Positions 8,365 through 16,312 of a DNA stretch of 22,416 bases are shown here, in pieces (position 1 is the stretch's first letter; every line of letters starts with the position of its first letter). Origin of the DNA: Caryophanales bacterium UBA3620 (GTDB taxonomy: Bacteria > Bacillota_I > Bacilli_A > RF39 > UBA660). Both the position numbers and the translations under genes were made by a program. Under the pieces are notes generated by a model. The model did no database searches. It was not told where the DNA came from and saw nothing but the letters and a program-made list of their open reading frames with translations. The stretch spans positions 1 to 22,416 of the forward strand of contig DFLL01000016.1 of NCBI GenBank assembly GCA_002375205.1. The letters run 5' to 3'.

Positions 8365-8772
8365 AAAAAAATCACTCAAAATAGTTGAACACCGCTCATC
8401 CCGAACATTAACAATGGTAATTTTCTTGGCAGAAATTTTATCAGCATCATACATTTGTTCGCTCTTACATTTTGCTCCATAAAAAACCTTAGGTATTCTA
8501 CTTTCTATAATAGCTCCCATACACATCATACAAGGTTCTAATGTAGTATATAGAATACAATCATCTAGTCGCCAATTTCCAACAACCTGGCATGCTCTAT
8601 CAACAGCCAGCAACTCAGCATGCATAACAGAATTCTTCTTACTTTCTTTACAATTATGAGACTTAGCAATAATGACATTATTTCTAACAATAACACAACC
8701 CACAGGAATCTCTCCAATTTCATAAGCTAATTTAGCTTCTTCTAAAGCTATATTCATAAAATAATCATCCAT
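8344..8772 (-). CDS. tadA: tRNA-specific adenosine deaminase TadA
   Basis: TadA deaminates A34 to inosine in tRNA-Arg(ACG), allowing decoding of CGN codons. Seen (142 aa): the zinc and catalytic motif HAE (His51, Glu53) and PCMMC (Pro80, Cys81, Cys84), plus the family N-terminal block MNIALEEAKLAYEIGEIPVGCVIV and the substrate-contacting NWRLDDCILYTTLEP segment. The ATG at 8772 is chosen because AGTAGGTG lies 6 nt upstream; in-frame GTG and ATG at 8781 and 8778 overlap that ribosome site. The gene is downstream of ffs on the same strand and upstream of dnaX, the Bacillus order. A parS site lies between its promoter and its ribosome site. Confidence 0.95.
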   Translation of the reverse strand: MDDYFMNIALEEAKLAYEIGEIPVGCVIVRNNVIIAKSHNCKESKKNSVMHAELLAVDRACQVVGNWRLDDCILYTTLEPCMMCMGAIIESRIPKVFYGAKCKSEQMYDADKISAKKITIVNVRDERCSTILSDFFKNKRKK

Positions 8773-8788
8773 CAACATCACCTACTCA

Positions 8789-8804
8789 TGTTCCACGTGG
8801 AACA
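8789..8804. promoter_or_regulatory. parS site 1
   Basis: TGTTCCACGTGGAACA, a perfect 16-bp palindrome extended to 18 bp. It lies at the predicted tadA transcription start. Confidence 0.9.
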
Positions 8805-8811
8805 TATAAGA

Positions 8812-8840
8812 ATATTAACATGCATTTATCTCACAATCAA
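8812..8840 (-). promoter_or_regulatory. Promoter of tadA
   Basis: TTGATT (8835-8840), a 17-nt spacer, then TAATAT (8812-8817) with TG one base before the -10. The predicted start of transcription falls at about 8804-8806, the edge of the first parS palindrome. Confidence 0.6.
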
Positions 8841-8906
8841 CAGTTATCAACATAATAAGTTATCATTAGAAACAAATATGAAGTCTACTAATAATCAAAT
8901 TACTCA

Positions 8907-8922
8907 TGTTCCACGTGGAACA
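8907..8922. promoter_or_regulatory. parS site 2
   Basis: TGTTCCACGTGGAACA, flanked symmetrically to 22 bp (TCA before, TGA after). First site of the first three-site unit. Confidence 0.9.
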
Positions 8923-9033
8923 TGAAATAGTATAAAAAAAGAGCAATGATCCTTAAATAAAAAAAATAGATCAAGTCAAAATTAATTATTTAAATATTAT
9001 AAATAATATAATTTCCATATCTAGGAATATTCA

Positions 9034-9049
9034 TGTTCCACGTGGAACA
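9034..9049. promoter_or_regulatory. parS site 3
   Basis: TGTTCCACGTGGAACA, symmetric to 24 bp (TTCA before, TGAA after). It lies in the 60-bp block repeated around site 6. Confidence 0.9.
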
Positions 9050-9132
9050 TGAAATCATATTTAAAATTAACACATTTTAAATTAATTAAATAATAAAAAA
9101 AAATGTAATTTATAGTAAATAAAATATTCTTA

Positions 9133-9148
9133 TGTTTCACGTGGAACA
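9133..9148. promoter_or_regulatory. parS site 4
   Basis: TGTTTCACGTGGAACA, one central asymmetry, flanked CTTA and TAAG (24-bp near-palindrome). Same variant as site 7. Confidence 0.9.
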
Positions 9149-9225
9149 TAAGGCAAAAATAATAATTAAACAAAAAATATATATAGTATAAATAATTCTA
9201 TCAAAAAAATTAGTGTGAATATTCA

Positions 9226-9241
9226 TGTTCCACGTGAAACA
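9226..9241. promoter_or_regulatory. parS site 5
   Basis: TGTTCCACGTGAAACA, which fits the B. subtilis parS consensus exactly. Flanks TTCA and TGAA. Starts the second unit. Confidence 0.92.
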
Positions 9242-9358
9242 TGAAATAATAATTATATAAAAAATAAACATTTATTAAATAAAAAGATATAGATCAAGTA
9301 AAAACTAATCACTTTAAATATTTAAAATAATAAGATTAACCATATTTGATGATATTCA

Positions 9359-9374
9359 TGTTCCACGTGGAACA
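9359..9374. promoter_or_regulatory. parS site 6
   Basis: TGTTCCACGTGGAACA, flanks TTCA and TGAA. Counterpart of site 3, 325 bp away. Confidence 0.9.
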
Positions 9375-9458
9375 TGAAATCATATTTAAAATTAACACAT
9401 TTTAAATTAATAAAATAATAAAAAAAAATTATATTTTGAAATAAATAAAATAAACTTA

Positions 9459-9474
9459 TGTTTCACGTGGAACA
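9459..9474. promoter_or_regulatory. parS site 7
   Basis: TGTTTCACGTGGAACA, flanks CTTA and TAAG. Counterpart of site 4, 326 bp away. Confidence 0.9.
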
Positions 9475-9574
9475 TAAGAGATAAATGATATGTAAAAAAT
9501 TTTATTTTTAAATTAAACATAAGATATATAAAGTTTAAGTAAATCTATAAAAAAAAAATTAGTGTGTATATTTA

Positions 9575-9590
9575 TGTTCCACGTGGAACA
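9575..9590. promoter_or_regulatory. parS site 8
   Basis: TGTTCCACGTGGAACA, flanks TTTA and TAAA. It abuts the T run that ends the SRP RNA gene. The preceding TTAGTGTG matches that before site 5. Confidence 0.9.
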
Positions 9591-9591
9591 T

Positions 9592-9672
9592 AAAAAAAGA
9601 TACACACATTAATAGAATGTTAAGGCTGCTGATTTCCATCCCTGACCTGGTTCCACTAATTAATGTTGTATC
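9592..9672 (-). ncRNA. ffs: Small signal recognition particle RNA (4.5S type)
   Basis: RNA scaffold of the signal recognition particle, bound by Ffh to target nascent membrane proteins. On the minus strand, ACCAGGTCAGG, then GGAA, then AGCAGCC form the universal SRP helix 8 (asymmetric loop and tetraloop GGAA). The flanks pair closely: GATAC and ACATTAAT at the 5' side match ATTAATGT and GTATC at the 3' side. The last helix is followed by seven T, so it probably doubles as terminator. At about 80 nt it lacks an Alu domain, like E. coli and mycoplasmas rather than B. subtilis. Its position upstream of tadA-dnaX matches Bacilli synteny. Ends are estimated from pairing. Confidence 0.93.
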
Positions 9673-9678
9673 AACAAG

Positions 9679-9707
9679 AATATACTACATTTAACTAAAA
9701 AAATCAA
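9679..9707 (-). promoter_or_regulatory. Promoter of ffs
   Basis: TTGATT (9702-9707), 17-nt spacer, TATATT (9679-9684). The expected start at about 9672 coincides with the first base of the SRP RNA closing stem. Confidence 0.75.
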
Positions 9708-9734
9708 CAAAAAAGCAAAGGCAAACATTTGTAT

Positions 9735-9768
9735 GCTATTAATTATTTCCCAGGAAATAATTAATAGC
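9735..9768. promoter_or_regulatory. Noc-binding-site-like palindrome, degenerate centre
   Basis: Perfect 16-bp arms (ending TATTTCC and starting GGAAATA) around a 2-bp CA centre. The core ATTTCCCAGGAAAT differs from the Noc consensus at one position. No T run follows on either strand, so it is a poor terminator. Confidence 0.6.
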
Positions 9769-9869
9769 TTTATGCTTATTTACAGTAATTTACATAAAAT
9801 ATTTCCCATTATGAAATATTTATATCAACAGGTAACTATTCAATTTTTTTAATATTATTAAAAATTATC

Positions 9870-9903
9870 TATTAGAATTATTTCCCGGGAAATAATTCTA
9901 ATA
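9870..9903. promoter_or_regulatory. Noc-binding-site palindrome
   Basis: A perfect 34-bp palindrome with core ATTTCCCGGGAAAT (9880-9893), the Noc consensus. It lies just beyond the gyrA terminator hairpin, so it is probably a protein site rather than a second terminator. Confidence 0.75.
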
Positions 9904-9930
9904 ATAAAAGAGAGTATTAATTACTCTCTT
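9900..9930 (-). terminator. Intrinsic terminator of the recF-gyrB-gyrA operon
   Basis: AAGAGAGTA and TACTCTCTT form a 9-bp stem with a 5-nt loop that contains the gyrA stop codon; a T-rich tail TTATTAT follows on the minus strand. Confidence 0.75.
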
Positions 9931-12478
9931 CGTTATCATTATCACTATTTTCAACAGATTCAGCAGCATCAATAATTTCTTCAGAATTTTCTTTATCAAC
10001 AAGGGCCACTGAACTAACAAGACTATTTTCCTTAAGATTGATAAGTCTAACTCCTTGTGTAACCCTACTCATGGTAGAAATCTTATCAGAATCCAATCTA
10101 ATAACAATACCAGAATCAGTTATAATCATAATATCCTTATCACTATCAACAGACTTAAATGTAACTAATGAACCGTTCTTATCAGTAACATTAAGCGTTT
10201 TAACACCTTTTCCACCTCTATTAGTTAATCTATATTCAGAAGTTGGAGTCTTTTTACCATAACCCTTTTCCGTAACAACAAGAATATTCTCATTTTCATT
10301 AGCTACTTCCATACCAACAAGATATCCACCTTCTAAGTTAATACCTTTAACTCCAGTAGCTCCTCTTCCCATAACTCTAACACTATCTTCTTTAAATCTA
10401 ACCATTCTACCATTAGATCCTGCCATAAGAATTTCATTATTACCAGTAGTTTTCTTAACAGAAACAAGTTCATCATCTTCTCTTAAGGTAATAAATTTCT
10501 TACCATTATTCCTTATACTATCAAATTCTGCAATGTCAGTTCTCTTAATAAGACCACTCTTCGTAGCAAATACTAAGTATTTATACTCGTCATCATTAGA
10601 AATCTTAAGAAGTGATGTAACCTTTTCATCTTTCTCAAGTGAAAGCAAGTTAATAATAGGAAGACCTTTAGATTGCCTGCTAAACTCTGGAATCTCATAC
10701 CCTTTAATTCTATATACCTTACCTCTATTAGTAAACATCAATATATAATCATGGGTAGTAGCATTGATCATATGCTCTACAAAATCTTCTTCATTCGTAG
10801 TCATTCCTTTAATTCCCATACCACCACGATTTTGTGTTTTATAAGTATCAGAAGCAAGTCTCTTAATATAACCCTTATTAGTAAGAGTAATAACACTGTT
10901 TTCCACAGGTATTAAAGACTCATCATCAATATAATCAATCGCCGTCATATCAATAGAGGTTCTTCTTTCATCTGCAAATCTACTCTTAATTTCAAGCATT
11001 TCCTCTTTAATAATATTAAGAACCTTTTGTGTATCAGCAAGGATAGCCTTTAATTCTTCAATAGTTTTAAGTAGTTCTGCAAGTTCATTTTCTATCTTAT
11101 CTCTTTCTAAACCAGTTAATCTACGAAGTTTTAATTCTAGAATAGCATCAGATTGAACTTCAGTTAAATTAAATCTCGAAATAAGTTTTTGCTTAGCTTC
11201 AACATCACTTTCAGCATTCTTAATAATTTGAATAACTTCATCAATATTATCAAGAGCTATCTTATACCCTTCTAAAATATGAACTCTCTTTTCAGCCTTA
11301 GCAAGATCAAAACGGGTTCTTCTAATAATAACTTCTTTTTGATGATCAATATATTTAGATATAATATCCTTAAGTCCTAAAGTTTTAGGAGTTAACCCAT
11401 CAAGCATTAAGAAGATAATACCATAAGATATTTGAAAATTAGTATGCTTATATAAATTATTTAGAACAACCTGAGCATTAGCATCTTTCTTCAAAGTAAT
11501 AGTAATTTTAACACCATTTTTTAAATCAGTATGATAGTCAGAAATTCCATCAATAATTTTATTATGAACAAGTTCTGCAACTCTATTCTTAAGTTCCATT
11601 GTATTAACACCGTAAGGAACCTCAGTAATAACAATATTTTGATGATTACCTTCATCTTCAATCGTCGCCCTACTTCTAATCGTTATTGTACCTCTTCCAG
11701 TATCATAAGCTTTTTTAATACCAGAATTACCAAGAATCACACCACCAGTAGGAAAATCTGGTCCTTTAATATGCTGCATTAATCCTAAAGTATCAATATC
11801 AGGATTATCAATATAGGCAACACAGCCATCAATTACTTCACCCAAGTTATGTGGAGGAATATTTGTTGCCATACCAACAGCAATACCCATTGTACCATTA
11901 ACAAGTACATTAGGAAATCTACTAGGAAGTACCGAAGGTTCTTTTCTCGTAGCATCAAAGTTATCATCCATATCAACAGTATCTTTATTAATATCACGAA
12001 GTAATTCTAATGATAATTTGGATAACCTCGACTCCGTATAACGCATAGCAGCGGCTCCATCACCCTCAATATTACCAAAGTTACCATGACCATCAATAAG
12101 CATACATCTTTGACTAAAATCTTGGGCCATACGAACCATTGCTTCATATATTGAACTATCACCATGAGGATGGTAATTACCCATAACCTCTCCGACTGTT
12201 TTAGCGCTCTTTCTGTGAGGTTTATCAGGAGTATAACCACTTTCATACATCGACCATAAAATACGTCTATGAACAGGCTTTAAACCGTCTCTAAGGTCAG
12301 GTAAAGCTCTCGATTTAATAACACTAACTGAATATTCTAGAAAAGAAGTTTTAACTTCATCAACAATATTATTCTCAGCAAGACTATCTCTTTCATGAAA
12401 ATAACCATTAAAATCACTTGAAACATTAACTTTTTCTAGTTCTTCATCATATACATCATTTTTATTTTCTTCTTCCAT
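9917..12478 (-). CDS. gyrA: DNA gyrase subunit A
   Basis: Breakage-reunion subunit of gyrase (A2B2), which introduces negative supercoils. Seen (853 aa): catalytic Tyr147 in AAAMRYTE; the quinolone-resistance region [15 protein letters not shown] with Ser108 and Glu112, the residues at E. coli 83 and 87, a wild-type pattern for Gram-positives; and a GyrA box QNRGGMG at 549-555, which distinguishes GyrA from ParC. The C-terminal beta-pinwheel repeats follow. An acidic N-terminal extension of about 25 residues and an acidic C-terminal tail are present. AAGGAGG lies 9 nt before the ATG, and the gene starts 14 nt after gyrB. A terminator covers its stop codon. Confidence 0.97.
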   Translation of the reverse strand: MEEENKNDVYDEELEKVNVSSDFNGYFHERDSLAENNIVDEVKTSFLEYSVSVIKSRALPDLRDGLKPVHRRILWSMYESGYTPDKPHRKSAKTVGEVMGNYHPHGDSSIYEAMVRMAQDFSQRCMLIDGHGNFGNIEGDGAAAMRYTESRLSKLSLELLRDINKDTVDMDDNFDATRKEPSVLPSRFPNVLVNGTMGIAVGMATNIPPHNLGEVIDGCVAYIDNPDIDTLGLMQHIKGPDFPTGGVILGNSGIKKAYDTGRGTITIRSRATIEDEGNHQNIVITEVPYGVNTMELKNRVAELVHNKIIDGISDYHTDLKNGVKITITLKKDANAQVVLNNLYKHTNFQISYGIIFLMLDGLTPKTLGLKDIISKYIDHQKEVIIRRTRFDLAKAEKRVHILEGYKIALDNIDEVIQIIKNAESDVEAKQKLISRFNLTEVQSDAILELKLRRLTGLERDKIENELAELLKTIEELKAILADTQKVLNIIKEEMLEIKSRFADERRTSIDMTAIDYIDDESLIPVENSVITLTNKGYIKRLASDTYKTQNRGGMGIKGMTTNEEDFVEHMINATTHDYILMFTNRGKVYRIKGYEIPEFSRQSKGLPIINLLSLEKDEKVTSLLKISNDDEYKYLVFATKSGLIKRTDIAEFDSIRNNGKKFITLREDDELVSVKKTTGNNEILMAGSNGRMVRFKEDSVRVMGRGATGVKGINLEGGYLVGMEVANENENILVVTEKGYGKKTPTSEYRLTNRGGKGVKTLNVTDKNGSLVTFKSVDSDKDIMIITDSGIVIRLDSDKISTMSRVTQGVRLINLKENSLVSSVALVDKENSEEIIDAAESVENSDNDNEESN

Positions 12479-12492
12479 CCCAAATTACCTCC

Positions 12493-14415
12493 TTATACAT
12501 CTAAATTCTGTACATAAACAGCATTTTCTTCAATAAACTTTCTTCTAGGTTCAACTTCATCACCCATAAGTTTCTCAAAGATAGCATCAGCAGCTACACA
12601 GTCATCAACAGTTATCTTTCTTAAAACTCTCTTATTAATATCCATAGTAGTTTCATTTAATTCTTCAGCATCCATTTCTCCTAAACCTTTCATACGAGCA
12701 ATATCAACCTTAGTATTAGGGTTTAATGTAGCTAAATATTTATCTCTTTCTTCTTCATTTAAAACATATTTAATTGTTTTACCATGTTTTATACAAAATA
12801 GTGGTGGTTGAGCAGCATATACATGACCTGCTTCCACAATAGGCTTAAAGAATCTATAGAATAAAGTAAGCAAAAGAACTCTAATATGAGAGCCATCAAC
12901 ATCGGCATCAGTCATAATAATAATCTTATCATATCTAAGTTTAGATAAATCAAATTCTTCTCCTATACCAGTTCCAAAAGCCGTAATAATTGTTCTAATT
13001 TCTTCATTAGATAATGCTCTATCAAGTCTAGCTTTTTCAACATTAAGAATCTTACCTCTAAGTGGAAGAATAGCTTGCGTCATTGAGTCTCTACCTTTTT
13101 TAGCAGAACCACCTGCACTATCTCCCTCGACTATAAATATCTCAGATACTTTAGGATCCTTACTCTTACAATCAGATAACTTACCAAAGAAATTAGTCGT
13201 AGCCATTTCACTTTTTCTTGTTATTTCTCTAGCCTTTCTCGCAGCATTTCTTGCCCTACAAGCAAGCATTGCCTTATTAACAATAAGTTTAGCATCCTCA
13301 GGATTTTCCATTAAAAATCTTTCAAAACCTTGAGAAAATACGCTATCAGCAAGTTTTCTTACTTCCGAGTTACCAAGTCTACCTTTAGTTTGACCTTCAA
13401 ACTGTGGATTAGGATGCTTACATGAAATAATCATTGTTAATCCTTCTTTAACATCATCACCAGTTAAAGATTCATCTTTTTCCTTAAGCATACCAGTTTT
13501 CCTAGCATAACTATTAATAACCCTCGTTAAAGCTCTTCTTACACCTTCTTCATGAGTACCACCATCATGAGTATTAATATTATTAACAAAGGAATAAATA
13601 TTCTCATTATAGCTAGTATTATATTGCATAGCAACTTCAAATTGTACACCATCTTCTTCACCCTCAAGATGAATTATATCTTCATGAATAGGAGTCTTCT
13701 CTTGGTTAATAAATTTAACATACTCACTAATACCACCTTCGTATAAAAAGGTCTCACCAGTAGTATCTTCTTCATCTCTATCATCTCTAATAGTAATAGA
13801 TAGTCCCTTATTTAAGAAAGCAAGTTCTCTTATTCTAACCATTAAAGTATTATAATCATAAACATCAGTATCAAATATTTCAGGATCAGGTTTAAATGTA
13901 ACAACAGTACCTGTTCTCTTTTCATCACATTTATCTATCACATGTAATGGTTCTACTGTATGTCCACCATTTTCAAACCTAATAAAATTGACTTCGCCAT
14001 TTTTATATACTTTAACTTCAACCCATTTACTTAAAGCATTAACAACAGAAGCACCAACACCATGTAGTCCTCCAGATACCTTGTATCCTCCACCACCAAA
14101 TTTACCACCTGCATGTAAAACTGTATAAACAGTTTCAACTGTAGATAAACCAGTCTTAGGATGCACCGCAGTAGGTATACCTCTACCATCATCCTTAACA
14201 GTAATTGAATTATCTTTATTAATTATAACCTCAATATTTTTACAATAACCCGCTAGTGATTCGTCAATAGCATTATCAACAATTTCCCATACTAAATGAT
14301 GTAATCCTTTAACATCAGTAGTACCAATATACATACCTGGTCTTTTTCTAACGGCTTCAAGTCCTTCAAGTACTTGAATATCCGACGCATCATAATGTTC
14401 ATTATTATTTTCCAT
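12493..14415 (-). CDS. gyrB: DNA gyrase subunit B
   Basis: ATPase subunit of gyrase. Seen (640 aa, normal for Gram-positives): GHKL motifs [10 protein letters not shown] with catalytic Glu44 and Asn48, DDGRGIP at 75-81, [12 protein letters not shown] at 115-126; Toprim motifs EGDSAGGSA from Glu430 and DADVDGSH around Asp503, 505 and 507; [10 protein letters not shown] at 451-460; and the C-terminal [17 protein letters not shown]. The ATG lies inside the last codons of recF (11-nt overlap, GGTGAAGTAA just before), so the two are translationally coupled. Cotranscribed with gyrA. Confidence 0.97.
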   Translation of the reverse strand: MENNNEHYDASDIQVLEGLEAVRKRPGMYIGTTDVKGLHHLVWEIVDNAIDESLAGYCKNIEVIINKDNSITVKDDGRGIPTAVHPKTGLSTVETVYTVLHAGGKFGGGGYKVSGGLHGVGASVVNALSKWVEVKVYKNGEVNFIRFENGGHTVEPLHVIDKCDEKRTGTVVTFKPDPEIFDTDVYDYNTLMVRIRELAFLNKGLSITIRDDRDEEDTTGETFLYEGGISEYVKFINQEKTPIHEDIIHLEGEEDGVQFEVAMQYNTSYNENIYSFVNNINTHDGGTHEEGVRRALTRVINSYARKTGMLKEKDESLTGDDVKEGLTMIISCKHPNPQFEGQTKGRLGNSEVRKLADSVFSQGFERFLMENPEDAKLIVNKAMLACRARNAARKAREITRKSEMATTNFFGKLSDCKSKDPKVSEIFIVEGDSAGGSAKKGRDSMTQAILPLRGKILNVEKARLDRALSNEEIRTIITAFGTGIGEEFDLSKLRYDKIIIMTDADVDGSHIRVLLLTLFYRFFKPIVEAGHVYAAQPPLFCIKHGKTIKYVLNEEERDKYLATLNPNTKVDIARMKGLGEMDAEELNETTMDINKRVLRKITVDDCVAADAIFEKLMGDEVEPRRKFIEENAVYVQNLDV

Positions 14416-15532
14416 TTACTTCACCATCCTCATTATTTTTTTGTATAGAAATAATATTTCCATCATCTATTTCATAAACATTAGCTTTCTTTCTGATATC
14501 TTCCGTGATATTTTCCATATCAGTAGTAGTAATAACAGTCTGCACATTATTACTTAAAGTACTAAGTAAATTATTTCTCTTCTCAATATCTAATTCACTA
14601 AATATATCATCAAGTAAAAGTATTGGACTATCACCAGTCTTATCATTAAATAATTTAACTTCCGATAGTTTTAAAGCAAGCACCGCACTTCTCATTTGTC
14701 CTTGACTACCATATAAAGATAAATTTTTATCATCTAATTTAAAATAAAAATCATCTCTATTAGGACCAATAAGAGTCATCTTATAAATTAATTCCTTATT
14801 TAAATTACTAATAAGTTTTTCTTTAAATACACTTTTATCTTCATCAATATTCGTATGATATTTAAGTATTAATCCATCCATACCAGTAATATACTTAAAC
14901 ATATCACTTAAATACTCATTAATATCATCAACATATCTCTTTCGATAATTAGATATCTCTATCGATAAATCTACGTATTTATCATTTAAAATATCTAAAT
15001 AATCTAGATCACTCTTTTTATTAATATTCATAACCTTTAAAAACTCATTTCTTTGTTTTAAAAGAATATTATATTCACTTAAATATTTTAAATAATTCTT
15101 ATTAATTTGACTAATCTCTATATTAAAATACTTTCTCCTAGAATTAGGGCTTTCTTTAAATATCCTAATATTATCAGTACTAAAAATAATAACATTAACA
15201 ATAGAAATATAATCACTAAGTTTCTTTATCTCTTTACCATTAACTTTAACAACTTTTCCCTTATCACTAAAAATAATTTCTAATTTATTATTTCTACTTA
15301 AATTATTAGTAATTTCACCACTAATTTTAGCAAATTTATTATTAAATTTAATGAGTCCTTTATCATTAATCGATAAAAAAGACTTAGTAACAGCAAGTAC
15401 ATAAATTGATTCCAGTAAATTAGTTTTACCTTGAGCATTATTTCCTATAATAATATTTAAATTTTGCCCCAAATCAATTTCAAAATTATCATAATTACGA
15501 TAATTTTGAAGCTTAATTTTTTTTATTTGCAT
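14405..15532 (-). CDS. recF: DNA replication and repair protein RecF
   Basis: SMC-like ABC ATPase that acts with RecO and RecR to load RecA at gaps. Seen (375 aa): Walker A GNNAQGKT at 30-37, signature [10 protein letters not shown] at 273-282, Walker [14 protein letters not shown] at 303-315, and the family block LIGPNRDDF at 254-262. The ATG at 15532 has no ribosome site of its own. A 10-codon ORF with a good site ends overlapping this start, suggesting coupled translation. An extended -10 promoter lies at 15596-15601. In Bacillus the gene before recF is the S4-domain yaaA, missing here. Confidence 0.95.
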   Translation of the reverse strand: MQIKKIKLQNYRNYDNFEIDLGQNLNIIIGNNAQGKTNLLESIYVLAVTKSFLSINDKGLIKFNNKFAKISGEITNNLSRNNKLEIIFSDKGKVVKVNGKEIKKLSDYISIVNVIIFSTDNIRIFKESPNSRRKYFNIEISQINKNYLKYLSEYNILLKQRNEFLKVMNINKKSDLDYLDILNDKYVDLSIEISNYRKRYVDDINEYLSDMFKYITGMDGLILKYHTNIDEDKSVFKEKLISNLNKELIYKMTLIGPNRDDFYFKLDDKNLSLYGSQGQMRSAVLALKLSEVKLFNDKTGDSPILLLDDIFSELDIEKRNNLLSTLSNNVQTVITTTDMENITEDIRKKANVYEIDDGNIISIQKNNEDGEVNGK

Positions 15533-15555
15533 TTTAAAGTCATTTTTTTGCCCAT
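15523..15555 (-). CDS. Possible 10-codon leader peptide coupled to recF
   Basis: A short frame, ATG GGC AAA AAA ATG ACT TTA AAA TGC AAA TAA (given here as codons), has AAGGTG 5 nt upstream and ends inside the recF start region: its stop overlaps codons 2-4 of recF. It encodes [10 protein letters not shown]. RecF lacks its own ribosome site, so re-initiation after this ORF would explain recF translation. Alternatively it is a remnant of a lost upstream gene, or recF starts elsewhere. Too short to prove by sequence. Confidence 0.35.
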   Translation of the reverse strand: MGKKMTLKCK

Positions 15556-15595
15556 ATCATCACCTTTTTCAAGTTTATGTACTCCTATACATATA

Positions 15596-15601
15596 ATTAT
15601 A
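15596..15601 (-). promoter_or_regulatory. Extended -10 promoter of recF-gyrB-gyrA
   Basis: TATAAT on the minus strand preceded by TGG (TG-n). The -35 region is only T-rich. It lies directly after the comK terminator and about 40 nt before the leader ORF. Confidence 0.6.
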
Positions 15602-15613
15602 CCATATTACCCT

Positions 15614-15658
15614 AAAAAAATAAAGGAAAAAGTATCATTTTTTTCATCTTTTTCCCTT
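15614..15658 (-). terminator. Intrinsic terminator of comK
   Basis: AAGGGAAAAAG and CTTTTTCCTTT pair over 11 bp (one G-U), with a 15-nt A-rich loop and a tail of A plus seven T on the minus strand. Confidence 0.7.
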
Positions 15659-15671
15659 ATAAAATAAGCCT

Positions 15672-16133
15672 TTAGTAAACTTTTTTAAACTTCATATTAT
15701 TAATAAATTTTTCTATCTTAATACACTTTGTAATTTGACTATCAATAGTACTATATGGAGCACTAATATTAAGTACTTTTCCACCCTTAAAAAATATCTT
15801 AGTATAATCATTCTCACTAATATATCTTTCAACATTATTATATGCTATCCATATACATTCCTTAGATTTAGGACTAGTTGTTGGAAAGAAAATAATCATA
15901 TCATACTCTGATAGTACAATAGGAGTCTTTATATAATAATTAAAATTATCAATAATAAATTGTCTTTGAATCTTATAAGAATGACCATAAAAACTACAAC
16001 TCTTCTTTAGAAATTTAAAACAATCCATTTTAATATTAACTCTATCTTTCTTTTCAATGACCATAATACTTTCTTCATCCTCAACATCTTGTGTAAAACA
16101 TAGAACATTATCATTCAAAACATAATTCTTCAT
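15672..16133 (-). CDS. comK: ComK-family competence transcription factor, short form
   Basis: ComK binds paired A/T boxes and switches on DNA-uptake genes in B. subtilis. This 153-aa protein shares the ComK landmarks in order: SCSFYGHSY at 45-53 (Bacillus SCRFFGSSY), IIFFPTTSPKSKECIWIAY at 80-98 (FLFPTLSSTRPQCGWISH), and FFKGGKVLNISAPYSTIDSQ near 114-133 (TFSNGKTMELPISYNSFENQ). It lacks most of the C-terminal 35 or so residues of Bacillus ComK. AAAGGGGG lies 13 nt before the ATG, a long gap. It has its own promoter and terminator and sits between dnaN and recF, where yaaA usually is. Family call from remembered motifs; activity is not shown. Confidence 0.82.
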   Translation of the reverse strand: MKNYVLNDNVLCFTQDVEDEESIMVIEKKDRVNIKMDCFKFLKKSCSFYGHSYKIQRQFIIDNFNYYIKTPIVLSEYDMIIFFPTTSPKSKECIWIAYNNVERYISENDYTKIFFKGGKVLNISAPYSTIDSQITKCIKIEKFINNMKFKKVY

Positions 16134-16160
16134 ATCTTATCTAATACCCCCTTTCTTGGT

Positions 16161-16188
16161 TAAGTATTAAATCATAAAACATTGTCAA
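16161..16188 (-). promoter_or_regulatory. Candidate comK promoter with three phased repeats
   Basis: TTGACA (16183-16188), 16-nt spacer, TACTTA (16161-16166, weak). Read on the plus strand, TGTC(A/G)A occurs at 16183, 16193 and 16203, exactly one helical turn apart; the first copy is the -35 itself. An operator is plausible. Confidence 0.5.
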
Positions 16189-16215
16189 AATATGTCGATT
16201 TATGTCGAAGACAAT

Positions 16216-16249
16216 AAAAAAAGAAGATTTTTATTAACAAAATCCTCTT
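16216..16249 (-). terminator. Intrinsic terminator of dnaN
   Basis: AAGAGGATTTT and AAAATCTTCTT form an 11-bp stem (one G-U) with a 7-nt loop, followed by five T on the minus strand. Confidence 0.75.
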
Positions 16250-16312
16250 AAATTCGTATATTTTATATACATGATTGAATACATTCTTTTTAATAAATTT
16301 TTTTCGAACAAA

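Larger units (their letters stand above)
8789..9590. repeat. Array of eight parS sites in a gene-free stretch (centromere-like)
   Basis: No gene is visible between the tadA start and ffs. Instead eight 16-bp palindromes of the ParB-binding type start at 8789, 8907, 9034, 9133, 9226, 9359, 9459 and 9575, spaced 93-133 bp apart in A+T-rich filler. The array is partly built from a three-site unit of about 320-350 bp: sites 2-3-4 correspond to 5-6-7, and site 8 starts a third copy. A 60-bp block at 9027-9086 recurs exactly at 9352-9411. In Bacilli, ParB (Spo0J) loads at parS, spreads and recruits SMC to segregate origins. The site identity is firm; action as the main centromere is inferred. The ParA/ParB genes are not in the window. 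Confidence 0.92.

Noticed and set aside
8844..8852. DnaA-box-like TTATCAACA beside the parS array
   Set aside because: A single one-mismatch 9-mer is expected by chance in such A+T-rich DNA, and no cluster surrounds it.
8789..9590. CRISPR array or plasmid iterons
   Set aside because: The repeats are 16-24-bp palindromes with A+T-rich duplicated spacers, no cas genes and no rep gene; they match parS.
9797..9821. AAATATTTC/GAAATATTT inverted repeat with ATTTCCC half-site
   Set aside because: It holds half of a Noc motif, but a 7-nt loop separates the arms, so it is not a Noc site; no T run for a terminator.
16216..16231. ComK-box-like AAAA-N5-TTTT upstream of comK
   Set aside because: It lies within the dnaN terminator stem and tail, has no paired second box at a known spacing, and such A/T patterns are common here.
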